Shown here: positions 24,137-33,966 of the stretch, piece after piece
How the letters are laid out: each line of letters opens with the position of its first letter
Numbering within the stretch: the stretch's first letter is position 1
Assembly: GCA_963733105.1 (NCBI GenBank)
Contig: CAVTCB010000004.1
Location: forward strand, 62,001 to 126,000
Direction of reading: 5' to 3'
Length of the DNA: 64,000 nt
Source: JAFAYN01 sp963733105
Lineage (GTDB): Bacteria; Gemmatimonadota; Gemmatimonadetes; Longimicrobiales; Longimicrobiaceae
The notes under the pieces: model-generated
What the model was told of the DNA's origin: nothing
Database searches by the model: none
What the model saw: only the letters and a program-made list of their open reading frames with translations
Made by a program: the position numbers and the translations under genes

Positions 24137-24158
24137 TCTCCGTAAACTTCCACGGAGA
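24137..24158 (+). promoter_or_regulatory. Hairpin covering the radA Shine-Dalgarno
   Basis: A perfect 7-bp stem, TCTCCGT/ACGGAGA, with loop AAACTTCC. The right arm contains the GGAGA Shine-Dalgarno, 10 bp before the radA ATG. Folding would hide the ribosome site. The loop begins with AAAC, as in the dispersed hairpin repeats. Confidence 0.45.
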
Positions 24159-24168
24159 GACTGACGGA

Positions 24169-25547
24169 ATGGCGAAGACCAAGACGGCCTTCTTCTGCAC
24201 CGAGTGCGGGAACGAGACGGCGCGGTGGCAGGGGCAGTGCCCCGGCTGCCGCGAGTGGAACACCCTGGTGGAGGCGCCCGCCGCGCCCCCCGCCAGGGCG
24301 CGTGCGCCCCGCGCGGCCTCCCCCTCCGCGCGCCTCGCGGGGGGACCGCGCCGGTGCGGCTGCGCGAGGTGGAGGGCACCGAGCGGAAGCGCTGGACCAC
24401 CGGGCTGGGCGAGTTCGACTTCGTCCTGGGCGGGGGGATCGTCCCCGGCTCCGTCGTGCTCGTCGGCGGGGAGCCGGGGATCGGCAAGTCCACCATCCTC
24501 CTCCAGGTCGCCGCGCGGCTGGAGGCCGAGGGGCACCGCACCCTCTACGTCTCCGGCGAGGAGTCCGCGCTCCAGGTCAAGCTCCGCGCCGACCGCATCG
24601 AGGGCGCAGCCGGGGAGGTGAGCCTCCTCGCCGAGACCGAGCTGGAGACCGTCCTCCTCCGCGCCGCCGAGACCGCCCCCGCCGTGCTCCTGGTGGACTC
24701 CATCCAGACCGTCTACACCCCCGACCTGGAGGGCGCCCCCGGCAACGTGGGGCAGGTGCGGGAGTGCGCCGCGCGGCTGCAGCGCTACGCCAAGCAGACC
24801 GGCACCGCCGTCTTCCTGGTGGGGCACGTCACCAAGGGCGGCGGGATCGCCGGGCCCAAGACGCTGGAGCACATCGTCGACACCGTGCTCTACTTCGAGG
24901 GGACCGGCGGGCTCGACAACCGCGTCCTGCGCGCCACCAAGAACCGCTTCGGCGGCGTCGACGAGATCGGCGTCTTCCGCATGACCGCCGGCGGCCTCGT
25001 CCCCGTCGCCAACCCCTCCGAGCTCTTCCTGGGCGAGCGCACCCGCGGCACCTCCGGCTCCGCCGTGGTCTCGATTATGGAGGGGACCCGCCCGCTCCTG
25101 GTGGAGATCCAGGCCCTCGCCGCCAAGGCCTCCTACGGCGCGCCGCAGCGGGTCAGCACCGGCTTCGACCCCAAGCGCCTCGCCCTCCTCCTCGCCGTGC
25201 TGGAGAAGCGCGCCGGGCTCGCCTTCGGGCAGCTCGACGTCTTCCTCAACGTCGTCGGCGGCATCCGGCTCGCCGAGACCGCCGGGGACGCCGCCGTCGC
25301 CGTCGCGCTCGCCTCCAGCGTCTACGACCGCGCCGTCCCCGCCGACGCCGTGTTCGTCGGCGAGCTGGGGCTGGGCGGCGAGGTGCGCCCCGTGGGGCAG
25401 ACCGAGCGCCGCCTCGCCGAGGCCGCGCGCATGGGCTTCCGCGTCGCGTACCTTTCCCCCCGCGCCCGCCCCGCCAAGCTCCCCCCCGGGATCCGCGTGG
25501 TGGAGGTGGAGGACGTCCGCTCCATGGTCGATGCCGTCTTCGCCTGA
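24169..25547 (+). CDS. radA: DNA repair protein RadA (frame broken once)
   Basis: RadA (Sms) is a DnaB-like ATPase that drives branch migration in recombination. The N-terminal zinc finger has Cys10, Cys13, Cys24 and Cys27. The ATPase core has GLGEFDFVLGGGIVPGS, Walker A GGEPGIGKST and the RadA-specific KNRFG motif. The C-terminal Lon-like domain follows (FLNVVGGIRLAETAGD, and VGELGLGGEVR). The zinc finger and the ATPase are in different frames: a run of six G at 24339-24344 needs one more G, after which the product is a normal 459 residues (LAGGTAPVRLREVEG across the join). I treat this as a probable base-calling deletion; real loss or slippage at the run is possible. Its stop overlaps the ispD start region by 17 nt. 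Confidence 0.88.
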
Positions 25548-26226
25548 GCGCCCCGCCGCCGCCGCCGTGGTCGTCGCCGGGGGCTCCGGGCGGCGCCTGG
25601 GCGGCCCCGTCCGCAAGCAGTACCTGGAGGTGGGCGGCGAGCCCATCCTGCTGCGCGCCGTGCGCCCCTTCCTCCTCCACCCCGGGATCGGGAGCGTGGT
25701 CGTGGTCCTCCCCCCCGACGACGCGGCCTCCCCCCCCGGGTGGCTCGCCGCCCTCGGCGTCCGCGTCGTCCCCGGCGGCGAGGAGCGCGGCGACTCCGTC
25801 CGCGCCGGCCTCCTCGCCACCCCGGAGGACGCGGAGGTGGTGCTGGTGCACGACGGCGCCCGCCCCTTCGTCGGCGCGGAGGTGATCGCCCGGGTCCTGG
25901 AGGCCGCCCGCTCCGGCCCCGCCCTGGCCGCCCTCCCCGTCACCGACACCCTCAAGGAGGTGGGGAGCGACGGCGTGGTCGTGGGCACCCCCGACCGCTC
26001 GCGCTTCTGGCAGGCCCAGACCCCGCAGGGGTTCCCGCGCGAGCTCATCCTCGCCGTCCACGCCCGGGCGCGAGAGGAAGGGGTCCGCGCCACCGACGAC
26101 GCCGCCCTGTGCGAGCGGTACGGCATCCCCGTCCGCGTGGTGGAGGGCGCCGCCGAGAACCTCAAGGTGACCCGTCCCGCCGACCTCGCCGTCGCCGAGG
26201 CACTGGCCCGGCGCTTGCACCCGTGA
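25531..26226 (+). CDS. ispD: 2-C-methyl-D-erythritol 4-phosphate cytidylyltransferase
   Basis: A 231-residue enzyme of the MEP isoprenoid pathway, joining CTP and methylerythritol phosphate. The nucleotide-binding start VVVAGGSGRRLGGPVRKQY is near residue 13, followed by GGEERGDSVRAGL, VLVHDGARPFV and QTPQGFPRELI. The C-terminal ATDDAALCERYG and ENLKVTRPADL segments are also diagnostic. The length fits. It starts within the end of radA. No ispF follows, the usual partner in many bacteria; a phosphatase gene does. Confidence 0.94.
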   Translation: MPSSPERPAAAAVVVAGGSGRRLGGPVRKQYLEVGGEPILLRAVRPFLLHPGIGSVVVVLPPDDAASPPGWLAALGVRVVPGGEERGDSVRAGLLATPEDAEVVLVHDGARPFVGAEVIARVLEAARSGPALAALPVTDTLKEVGSDGVVVGTPDRSRFWQAQTPQGFPRELILAVHARAREEGVRATDDAALCERYGIPVRVVEGAAENLKVTRPADLAVAEALARRLHP

Positions 26227-26262
26227 CCACGTCTGCCGCATAGCCCCCGTCCCCCGGAACCG

Positions 26263-26766
26263 ATGACCGAAGACACGGGCCAGGACCCCGCGACGACCAC
26301 CTTCAACCTGGTCTTCGTCTGCACGGGCAACACCTGCCGCTCCCCCCTCGCCGAGGCGCTGGCCCGGCGCGAGCTGGAGCGCCGCGAGTGGCGGCACGTC
26401 CGCCTGGCCTCCGCCGGGCTCGCCGCCAACGAGGGGTGCCCCGCCTCGCGCCACGCCGTCTCCGTCGGCGAGAGGCGGGGGCTCGACCTGGGGTCGCACC
26501 GCTCCCGCCGCTTCACCCCCGAGCTGCTGCAGTGGGCCGACCTGGTGCTCGCCATGTCCCCCTCCCACGTCTGGGCCGTCCAGCGCATGGGCGGCGGGGA
26601 AAAGGTCGCGCTCCTGGGGCAGTTCGCCGTGGGCGACGCCGGGGAGGGGCTCCCCATCCGCGACCCCTTCGGCGGCGAGGAGGAGGACTACGAGGCCACC
26701 GTGCGCGACCTGGAGCCCCTGGTCGGCGCCGTCTTCGACCGGCTGGCGCCCATCCTCCACCCGTGA
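26263..26766 (+). CDS. Low-molecular-weight protein-tyrosine phosphatase
   Basis: A 167-residue LMW-PTP family protein. The catalytic P-loop is CTGNTCR (Cys20 to Arg26), followed by SPLAEALARR. The general-acid Asp is in DPFGGEEEDY near residue 132. The Thr after the first Gly pattern and the VFVCTGNTCRSP sequence resemble Bacillus YwlE, an arginine phosphatase, more than eukaryotic LMW-PTPs (CxGNxCRSP). Substrate, phosphotyrosine or phosphoarginine, is open. Its stop overlaps the aroE start by 4 nt. Confidence 0.9.
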   Translation: MTEDTGQDPATTTFNLVFVCTGNTCRSPLAEALARRELERREWRHVRLASAGLAANEGCPASRHAVSVGERRGLDLGSHRSRRFTPELLQWADLVLAMSPSHVWAVQRMGGGEKVALLGQFAVGDAGEGLPIRDPFGGEEEDYEATVRDLEPLVGAVFDRLAPILHP

Positions 26767-27618
26767 CCGCCCTCCCCACCGCCGCCACGCGCCTCGTGGC
26801 CCTCCTCGGCAACCCCGTCTCCCACTCCCTCTCCCCCCTGGTCCAGAACGCCGCCCTCCGCGCCGCCGGGCTGGACGGCGTGTACCTGGCGCTGCGCTGC
26901 GGCGCCGCCGAGCTCCCCGGGCTCCTGCGCGGGATCGCGCGCGCCGGCGGGGCGGGGAACGTCACCGTCCCCCACAAGGAGGCCGCCGCCCTCGCCATCG
27001 AGCGCCGCACCGGCGCCGTGGAGCGCACCGGGGCGTGCAACGCCTTCTGGAGCGAGGGGGGCGAGGTGTGGGGCGACAACACCGACGTCGCCGGCTTCGC
27101 CGCCGCCGCCGCCGCGCTCCTGGGGCGCGAGCCGCGGGGCGCGCGCGTCCTCCTCCTGGGCGCCGGGGGCGCCGCGCGCGCCGTGCTCTGCGCCCTCGCC
27201 GACGCCGGGGCCGACCAGGTGGTCGTGGTCAACCGCACCCCCGCGCGCGCCGACGCGCTCGCTGGAGCGCCTCCGCGCCCCGGGGACGCGCCTCGCCCGC
27301 GCCGATTCCGCGGAGGCGCTGGCGGGGGAGCGCTTCGACCTCGCCGTCCACTCCACCCCCCTCGGCCTCCGCCCGGGCGACCCGCTCCCGCTCCCCCCGG
27401 GGAGCGGCCCCGCGATCGGCGCCGGGCTGGACCTGGTCTACGCCCCCGGCGGCGAGACCCCCTGGGTGCGCGCCCTCCGCGCCGCCGGCGTCCCCGCCGC
27501 CGACGGCACCGAGATGCTCCTCCGGCAGGGCGCCGCCGCCTTCCGGCGCTGGTGGGGCGTCCCCGCGCCGCTGGAGGCCATGCGCGCCGCCCTCCCCCCG
27601 CGGGAGGCCGCCCCGTGA
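26763..27618 (+). CDS. aroE: Shikimate dehydrogenase (frame broken once)
   Basis: Shikimate dehydrogenase reduces 3-dehydroshikimate with NADPH in aromatic amino-acid synthesis. The substrate site is clear (LLGNPVSHSLSPLVQNAAL near residue 13, then NVTVPHKEAA with the catalytic Lys, GACNAF and DNTDVAGF). The Rossmann motif LLGAGGAARAVL is near residue 131, then VVNRTPARADAL. At about 27255-27265 the frame shifts by +1; the continuing frame reads ERLRAPGTRLARADSAEAL, later HSTPLGLRPGD and GAAAFRRWWG. One base removed restores a 284-residue protein of normal length. The last frame ends at 27618 and overlaps the next GTG. Confidence 0.85.
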
Positions 27619-28380
27619 CGCTGCGCGCCCGGGCCGCCGACCTGCGCGACGGTCTCCTGGACCTGGTGTTCGCCCCCGTCTGCGCCGCGTGCGGCGTCCC
27701 CGTCCCCACCGCGCACGCCGAGCGGCTGGTGTGCCGCGTGTGCTGGGCGCGCGCGCGGGAGCTCCCGGCGCCGCGCTGCGGGCGCTGCTGGGCGCCCCTC
27801 CTCCCCGGGCGCGAGGCCGGGCCGCGCTGCCCCGCCTGCGTCGAGCTCCCGCCCGCCCTGCGCGCCGTCCGCTCCGCCTTCGTCATGGACGGCGTCGTCC
27901 GCGACCTGGTGCACGCCCTCAAGTACCGAGGGTGGTCCGCCCTCGCCGACCCCATGGGGACGCCGCATGGCCGGCGTCCCCTTCCCGCGGGACGTCGAGG
28001 AGGAGGCGCGCCTCGTCGTCCCCGTCCCCACCAGCCGCGTCCGCGTGCGGGAGCGGGGCTTCGACCAGGCCGCCCTCCTGGCCCGCGCCTTCGCCGCCGG
28101 CACCGGGCGCACGGCGGACGCCGGGCTCCTCCTCCGCACCCGCGACACCGCCAGCCAGACGGCCTTGCATCCCGCCGAGCGGCGGGCTAATGTGGCGCAC
28201 GCTTTCGCCGTCCCGCCGGGACGGAACAGCGACCTCCGGGGGGAGCACCTGCTCCTGGTGGACGACGTGTGGACCACCGGCGCGACCGCCGTGGCCTGCG
28301 CGCAGGCGCTCCTGGAAGCCGGAGCGCGCGTGGTGAGCGTGGCTACCTTCGCACGCGTGCACCCCGAGCTGGACCGCTGA
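27615..28380 (+). CDS. comF: ComF family phosphoribosyltransferase-like protein (frame broken once)
   Basis: ComF-family proteins combine a zinc-binding N-terminus with a phosphoribosyltransferase fold and are linked to DNA uptake. Cysteine pairs CAAC near residue 18, CRVC near 38, CGRC near 55 and CPAC near 74 form the finger. A VRDLVHALKYRGW segment follows. The PRPP-binding loop LLLVDDVWTTGATA is near residue 220, and FDQAALLARAFA precedes it. Two frames are joined at the G run 27956-27959: with three G instead of four the text runs DPMGRRMAGVPFP and gives 254 residues. GTG start at 27615 overlaps the aroE stop. No other competence genes are nearby. Confidence 0.82.
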
Positions 28381-28385
28381 CCCGG

Positions 28386-28416
28386 CCCGCCCGTGCGGGG
28401 CGGGGACGACTTTTTT
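28386..28416 (+). terminator. Possible terminator after comF
   Basis: Stem CCCGCCC/GGGCGGG, loop GTGCG, then GACGAC and six T. It lies 5 bp after the comF stop and before the gap Shine-Dalgarno. Confidence 0.5.
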
Positions 28417-28440
28417 CATCCGGAGACCAACGGAGAACCA

Positions 28441-29448
28441 ATGGCCATTCGCGTAGCCATCAACGGCTTCGGGCGCATCGGGCGGAACGTCCTGCGCGCC
28501 GCCAAGAAGGCCGGCGCCGAGGGGATCGACTTCGTCGCCGTCAACGACCTCACCGACACCAAGACCCTCTCGCACCTGCTCCGGCACGACTCGGTGCACC
28601 GCGACTACCCGGGCACCGTCGAGACCCGCGACAACGCCCTCGTCGTGGACGGGGACGAGATCCGCGTCTTCGCCGAGAAGGACCCCTCCGCGCTCCCCTG
28701 GCGCGACCTGGGCGTGGACATCGTCATCGAGTCCACCGGCCGCTTCACCAAGCGCGGCGACGCCGCCAAGCACCTGGACGCCGGCGCCCGGAAGGTCATC
28801 ATCTCCGCCCCCGGCAAGGACGAGGACATCACCATCGTCCTGGGCGTCAACGAGGACAGGTACGACCCCGCCAGCCACCACGTCGTCTCCAACGCGAGCT
28901 GCACCACCAACTGCCTCGCCCCCGTGGTCAAGGTGCTCCTGGACGAGTTCGGCTTCCGCCGCGGGCTGATGACCACGGTGCACGCCTACACCAACGACCA
29001 GCAGATCCTCGACCTCCCGCACAAGGACCTGCGCCGGGCGCGCGCCGCCGGGATGTCCATCATCCCCACCACCACCGGGGCCGCCAAGGCCACCGGGCTG
29101 GTGATCCCCGAGGTCAAGGGGAAGATCGACGGCGTCGCCATGCGCGTCCCCACGCCGGACGTCTCCATCGTGGACCTCACGGCCGAGCTGGAGAAGGAGG
29201 TCACCGCCGAGCAGGTGAACGACGCGCTCCGCCGTGCGTCCGAGGGGCGGATGAAGGGGATCCTGGCGTTCGAGGAGGAGGAGCTGGTGTCCGTGGACTA
29301 CACCGGGCACCCGGCGTCGTCCATCGTGGACGCGGCTTCCACCAACGTGATGTCGGGGCTGGTGAAGGTGATGTCGTGGTACGACAACGAGTGGGGGTAC
29401 AGCAACCGGTGCGTGGACCTGGCGCGGTACATGGGCGAGCGTCTGTAG
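28441..29448 (+). CDS. gap: Glyceraldehyde-3-phosphate dehydrogenase
   Basis: A 335-residue glycolytic dehydrogenase. The NAD-binding start is MAIRVAINGFGRIGRNVLR. The catalytic Cys lies in SNASCTTNCLAP near residue 155, with His in MTTVHAYTNDQ about 27 residues later. The C-terminal SWYDNEWGYSNR block is typical. Asp after the second strand (AVNDLTD) indicates NAD preference. GGAG lies 10 bp before the ATG; an upstream in-frame start at 28393 lacks conserved sequence. It is first in a gap-pgk-tpiA group, the standard glycolytic cluster. Confidence 0.97.
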   Translation: MAIRVAINGFGRIGRNVLRAAKKAGAEGIDFVAVNDLTDTKTLSHLLRHDSVHRDYPGTVETRDNALVVDGDEIRVFAEKDPSALPWRDLGVDIVIESTGRFTKRGDAAKHLDAGARKVIISAPGKDEDITIVLGVNEDRYDPASHHVVSNASCTTNCLAPVVKVLLDEFGFRRGLMTTVHAYTNDQQILDLPHKDLRRARAAGMSIIPTTTGAAKATGLVIPEVKGKIDGVAMRVPTPDVSIVDLTAELEKEVTAEQVNDALRRASEGRMKGILAFEEEELVSVDYTGHPASSIVDAASTNVMSGLVKVMSWYDNEWGYSNRCVDLARYMGERL

Positions 29449-29467
29449 GTTTTTGCTGGTTTTCGGG

Positions 29468-29497
29468 ATACCCCGGCTCGTTCGCGGGCTGGGGTAT
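29468..29497 (+). terminator. Terminator-like hairpin after gap
   Basis: A 13-bp stem (ATACCCC/GGGGTAT extended by a GC-rich part with G-T pairs) and a TTCG loop, 19 bp after the gap stop. The following T content is weak. Confidence 0.5.
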
Positions 29498-29511
29498 TCT
29501 CGTTGTGGTGG

Positions 29512-29667
29512 GGCCGCTCCGGAGCCCGGCCAAACTGCGGCCGGTCTCCTGCGCGGGGGCGGTGAGCCTCGCAAACCGCGCGAGTCTCCCCGCCCCGGAG
29601 TGAGCCAGCCGATACTGCCCGGCTGTCTCCCTCCGCAACGGATCTTATGGGTACTGCGGAACTGCTG
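29512..29667 (+). repeat. AAAC-loop hairpin repeat, copy R2 (three modules plus tail)
   Basis: The clearest copy. Modules: 29521-29549 (stem CGGCC/GGCCG, loop AAACTGC), 29563-29589 (TCGC/GCGA, loop AAACCGC) and 29601-29630 (AGCCG/CGGCT, loop ATACTGCC). The middle module extends outward by GGGGCGG/CCGCCCC and the third by CGGAG/CTCCG. All end GTCTCC. A tail CTCCGCAACGGATCTTATGG, then GTACTGCGGAACT, is shared with R3 and R4. It fills the gap between gap and pgk. Confidence 0.88.
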
Positions 29668-29694
29668 ACGACACGACAACCCCTCTTCGCGACC

Positions 29695-31675
<1,981 letters not shown>

Positions 31676-31679
<4 letters not shown>

Positions 31680-31703
31680 CAGGCGGCGCCCGCGGCCTAA
31701 CTT
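31676..31703 (+). promoter_or_regulatory. Promoter of secG
   Basis: TTGACA, a 16-bp spacer and TAACTT, 40 bp before the secG start. The TGA of tpiA is part of the -35 element. Confidence 0.72.
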
Positions 31704-31743
31704 TGTCAGGTTTACGGACTTCAACCCTCACGCGCGAGCACCC

Positions 31744-32169
31744 GTGTACATCTTCCTCCTGTCCCTCCTGATCCTGGACGCCTGCCTGCTGATCCCCATC
31801 GTGCTCCTCCAGTCGGGGAAGGGCGGGGGGCTGGCGGCCATGGGGGGCGGAGCCGGCACGGACACCCTCTTCGGGGGCCGCCAGGCCGCGACGCTCCTCA
31901 CCAAGGCCAGCTGGTGGGCGGGGGGAGTCTTCCTGCTGCTCGCGCTGCTGCTGACCAACATGAACGCCGGGGCGGCGCGGCGCGCCTCCATCCTCCGCGG
32001 CGGGGCGCAGCAGACCGCCCCCGCGACCACCTCCCCGGCGCTCCCGGGGCTGACGCCGGCCCCCAAGGGGCAGGCGCCCGCTCCGGCGACCGGCGGCACG
32101 GCCCAGCCCGCCGCGCCGGCGCAGACCGCCCCGGCCGGCCAGCCGGCGGCCCCCGCGCCGAAGCAGTAA
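31744..32169 (+). CDS. secG: Protein translocase subunit SecG
   Basis: A 141-residue inner-membrane subunit of the Sec translocon. Two transmembrane helices flank the cytoplasmic loop: the first at about residues 2-20 (FLLSLLILDACLLIPIVLLQ), then the SecG signature GKGGGLAAMGGGAGTDTLFGG, then the second helix (WWAGGVFLLLALLLTNMN). A low-complexity Ala/Pro/Gln tail of about 55 residues follows, longer than in most SecG proteins. The start is GTG. Placement after tpiA is common in bacteria. Confidence 0.93.
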   Translation: MYIFLLSLLILDACLLIPIVLLQSGKGGGLAAMGGGAGTDTLFGGRQAATLLTKASWWAGGVFLLLALLLTNMNAGAARRASILRGGAQQTAPATTSPALPGLTPAPKGQAPAPATGGTAQPAAPAQTAPAGQPAAPAPKQ

Positions 32170-32195
32170 GCCGCGGCGCACCGCCCGGACGCGAG

Positions 32196-32224
32196 AGCCC
32201 TCCCCCACCGGGGAGGGCTTTTTC
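32196..32224 (+). terminator. Rho-independent terminator after secG
   Basis: Stem AGCCCTCCCC/GGGGAGGGCT, loop CACC, followed by a T tract. It lies 26 bp after the secG stop. Confidence 0.88.
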
Positions 32225-32348
32225 GTGTTCCCACCGGGCTCCGGAACGGCCCCAACCCGCCTCCTTACAGGGAATGGAACTTGCAAAACCCCCGCACGAT
32301 CGTTCGCGAAGACCAACGGCGACGGACCACACGGGGGAGGTGGCGTAA

Positions 32349-33032
32349 GTGGCACTCAATCGGAACACGACACGCGCGCTGCAGCGGCAGATCGACCTGA
32401 CCACCGCCGTCTGCCAGGAGCGGCTCCTGGCCACGCACGTGCGGCACGTCCTCGCGCTGGTGGACCTGGTGTCCGACCAGCTCCCGTTCGACTCCGCGCT
32501 CGACATCTACGTCCGCATCCTCCGCCTCACCCCCGAGCAGTCCCGCAACGTCGGGAGCCGCGCGCTCGCGGCGCTGGGGAGCCGCGGCGGCCTGCCGGCG
32601 GTGGAGGAGATCGCGCCGGACGCGCAGCCGGAGCCCGAGGAGGAGGAGGACAGCCGGGGGGGTGGAGGGGGACGGTTCGACGCGGTGTTCTCGCGGGTGC
32701 GGCGCCGCATCCGCGGGCGCGTGCACGAGGACCTGCGCGGCCGCATCAACCTGGCCGCCGCGCGCGCCGAGGACGACCTCTTCCACACCCACGTCGAGAA
32801 CTCGCTGATCTTCGGCAGGGCGCTCGCGGAGGAGGTGCAGCTCCCCGAGGCGGTGGAGCTGTACCTGGACACCATGTCCATCCCCGAGGGGGTCACCGAC
32901 GTGATCTTCAACCGCGCGCTCCGCACCGTGGCGGACGACGTCCTCCCGCCCCTCGCCTACCGGGGCGAGTCGCGGCGCACCGTGGACCAGGCGGTGGCGG
33001 ACGCGGCGGTCTCGCCCGAGCCGGCCCTCTGA
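32349..33032 (+). CDS. Conserved-looking hypothetical protein, mostly helical
   Basis: A 227-residue soluble protein I do not recognise. The N-terminal half (LQRQIDLTTAVCQERLLATHV, LALVDLVSDQLPFDSALDIYV, ILRLTPEQSRNVGSRALAAL) is amphipathic and helical. An acidic then Gly-rich linker separates it from a second helical part beginning FDAVFSRVRRRIRGRVHEDL and LAAARAEDDLFHTHVENSL. No signal peptide or membrane segment. GGGAGG precedes the GTG start. It is flanked upstream by the secG terminator and followed by a membrane-protein gene 85 bp downstream. Phasing of codons and composition look coding. Confidence 0.65.
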   Translation: MALNRNTTRALQRQIDLTTAVCQERLLATHVRHVLALVDLVSDQLPFDSALDIYVRILRLTPEQSRNVGSRALAALGSRGGLPAVEEIAPDAQPEPEEEEDSRGGGGGRFDAVFSRVRRRIRGRVHEDLRGRINLAAARAEDDLFHTHVENSLIFGRALAEEVQLPEAVELYLDTMSIPEGVTDVIFNRALRTVADDVLPPLAYRGESRRTVDQAVADAAVSPEPAL

Positions 33033-33117
33033 CCGCACCCGCCCGTGCCCGGGGCGCCGCCGGACGGACGGCGCCCCGCCCACGCCGACGCGCCCAATCT
33101 CCACCCGCTACCTCCCG

Positions 33118-33597
33118 ATGAACGTCACCTGGAGCGCCATCCTGTGGGCGGGGTTCATGGCCACCACGCTCGCCGCCGCCTGCTTCTGGGTGTTCCGGAC
33201 CTTCGCGTGGACGGAGTTCAGCCCCGCCACCCAGATCGGCTGCCTGTTCCTCGGCAACCCGCGCCTCCCGGCCACCGAGGGGGTGGGGTTCTTCGTCCTC
33301 TTCCTGGTGGGGTCGACGGCGGGTGCCTGGGTGTACGCCGCGCTCCTCCGGGGCGGGGAGGGGCCTTCCCTGTGGAAGGGAGCGCTGGTGGGGCTGGTGC
33401 ACGGCGCCCTGGTGGTGGCCCTGCTCCCCTACCTGGCGAAGCTGAGCGCGTGCGTGCGGAGCGGGTTCGTCCCCCAGCCCGGCCGGCTGGGGCTGCGCTG
33501 GGGGAAGGGGACGCCCGTGGGGATCGTGGCGGGGCACCTGGTTTACGGCGCCGCGCTGGGAGCCATCCTCGCCGCCTTCGCCACTCCCGCCCTCTGA
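33118..33597 (+). CDS. Four-helix integral membrane protein, unknown
   Basis: A 159-residue protein with four hydrophobic spans: about residues 5-25 (ILWAGFMATTLAAACFWVF), 58-78 (FFVLFLVGSTAGAWVYAALL), 85-108 (LWKGALVGLVHGALVVALLPY) and 133-157 (GIVAGHLVYGAALGAILAAF). The repeated small-residue pattern (GLVHGA and GHLVYGA) suggests two similar halves, each with a His in a G-x-x-x-G helix. I cannot name the family. No signal peptide cleavage site. Confidence 0.65.
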   Translation: MNVTWSAILWAGFMATTLAAACFWVFRTFAWTEFSPATQIGCLFLGNPRLPATEGVGFFVLFLVGSTAGAWVYAALLRGGEGPSLWKGALVGLVHGALVVALLPYLAKLSACVRSGFVPQPGRLGLRWGKGTPVGIVAGHLVYGAALGAILAAFATPAL

Positions 33598-33966
33598 TCC
33601 AGGGCCCGGGAGAGGCAAGGGGTGGCACGGTATGTGCCCTCTGTGTCCACATGCCATCTTGACGGTGGCGACCGTGTCCACGCGTCGCCGCGCGCGCAGG
33701 AGTGCAGCTTTGACAGGGAGCGCGGACCGGGGCAGCACGAGGGGCCGGAACGGAGGCCCTCCCGCACGGCGGGAGCGCGCTGCTCTGCCCGCGAAGCGTA
33801 AACCTCGGAGACAAGGAGACAAAGCCCGGAAACATCGTGTGCAGTAAAGGCTCCCGCGGCCGGAAAATTCAGGATTCTGGCACTCTTCTTGAAGAGGCGG
33901 CGCCTCGAAGGATCTCTCCCCGGGAAGGGGAGGGAGGTTCCTATCACCCAGTCTGGAGAGGACTCG
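33598..33966 (+). other. 369-bp non-coding stretch before the outer-membrane protein gene
   Basis: No gene was found. It has lower GC than the flanks and contains a TTGACA at about 33711 without a convincing -10, an inverted repeat CTCCCGC-ACG-GCGGGAG near 33759-33775, and a GAGGC-GGC-GCCTC palindrome near 33895. A good Shine-Dalgarno (GGAGAGGA) ends it. It probably holds the promoter and a long 5' leader for the gene at 33967. Confidence 0.4.

Noticed and set aside
23917..24168. In-frame N-terminal extension of radA through the repeat
   Set aside because: The extension translates the hairpin repeat; RadA homology starts at the ATG at 24169 with a ribosome site in front.
29647..29694. Upstream ATG start for pgk
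   Set aside because: It lies in the shared repeat tail, and the added residues are unlike phosphoglycerate kinases; the ATG at 29695 begins conserved sequence.
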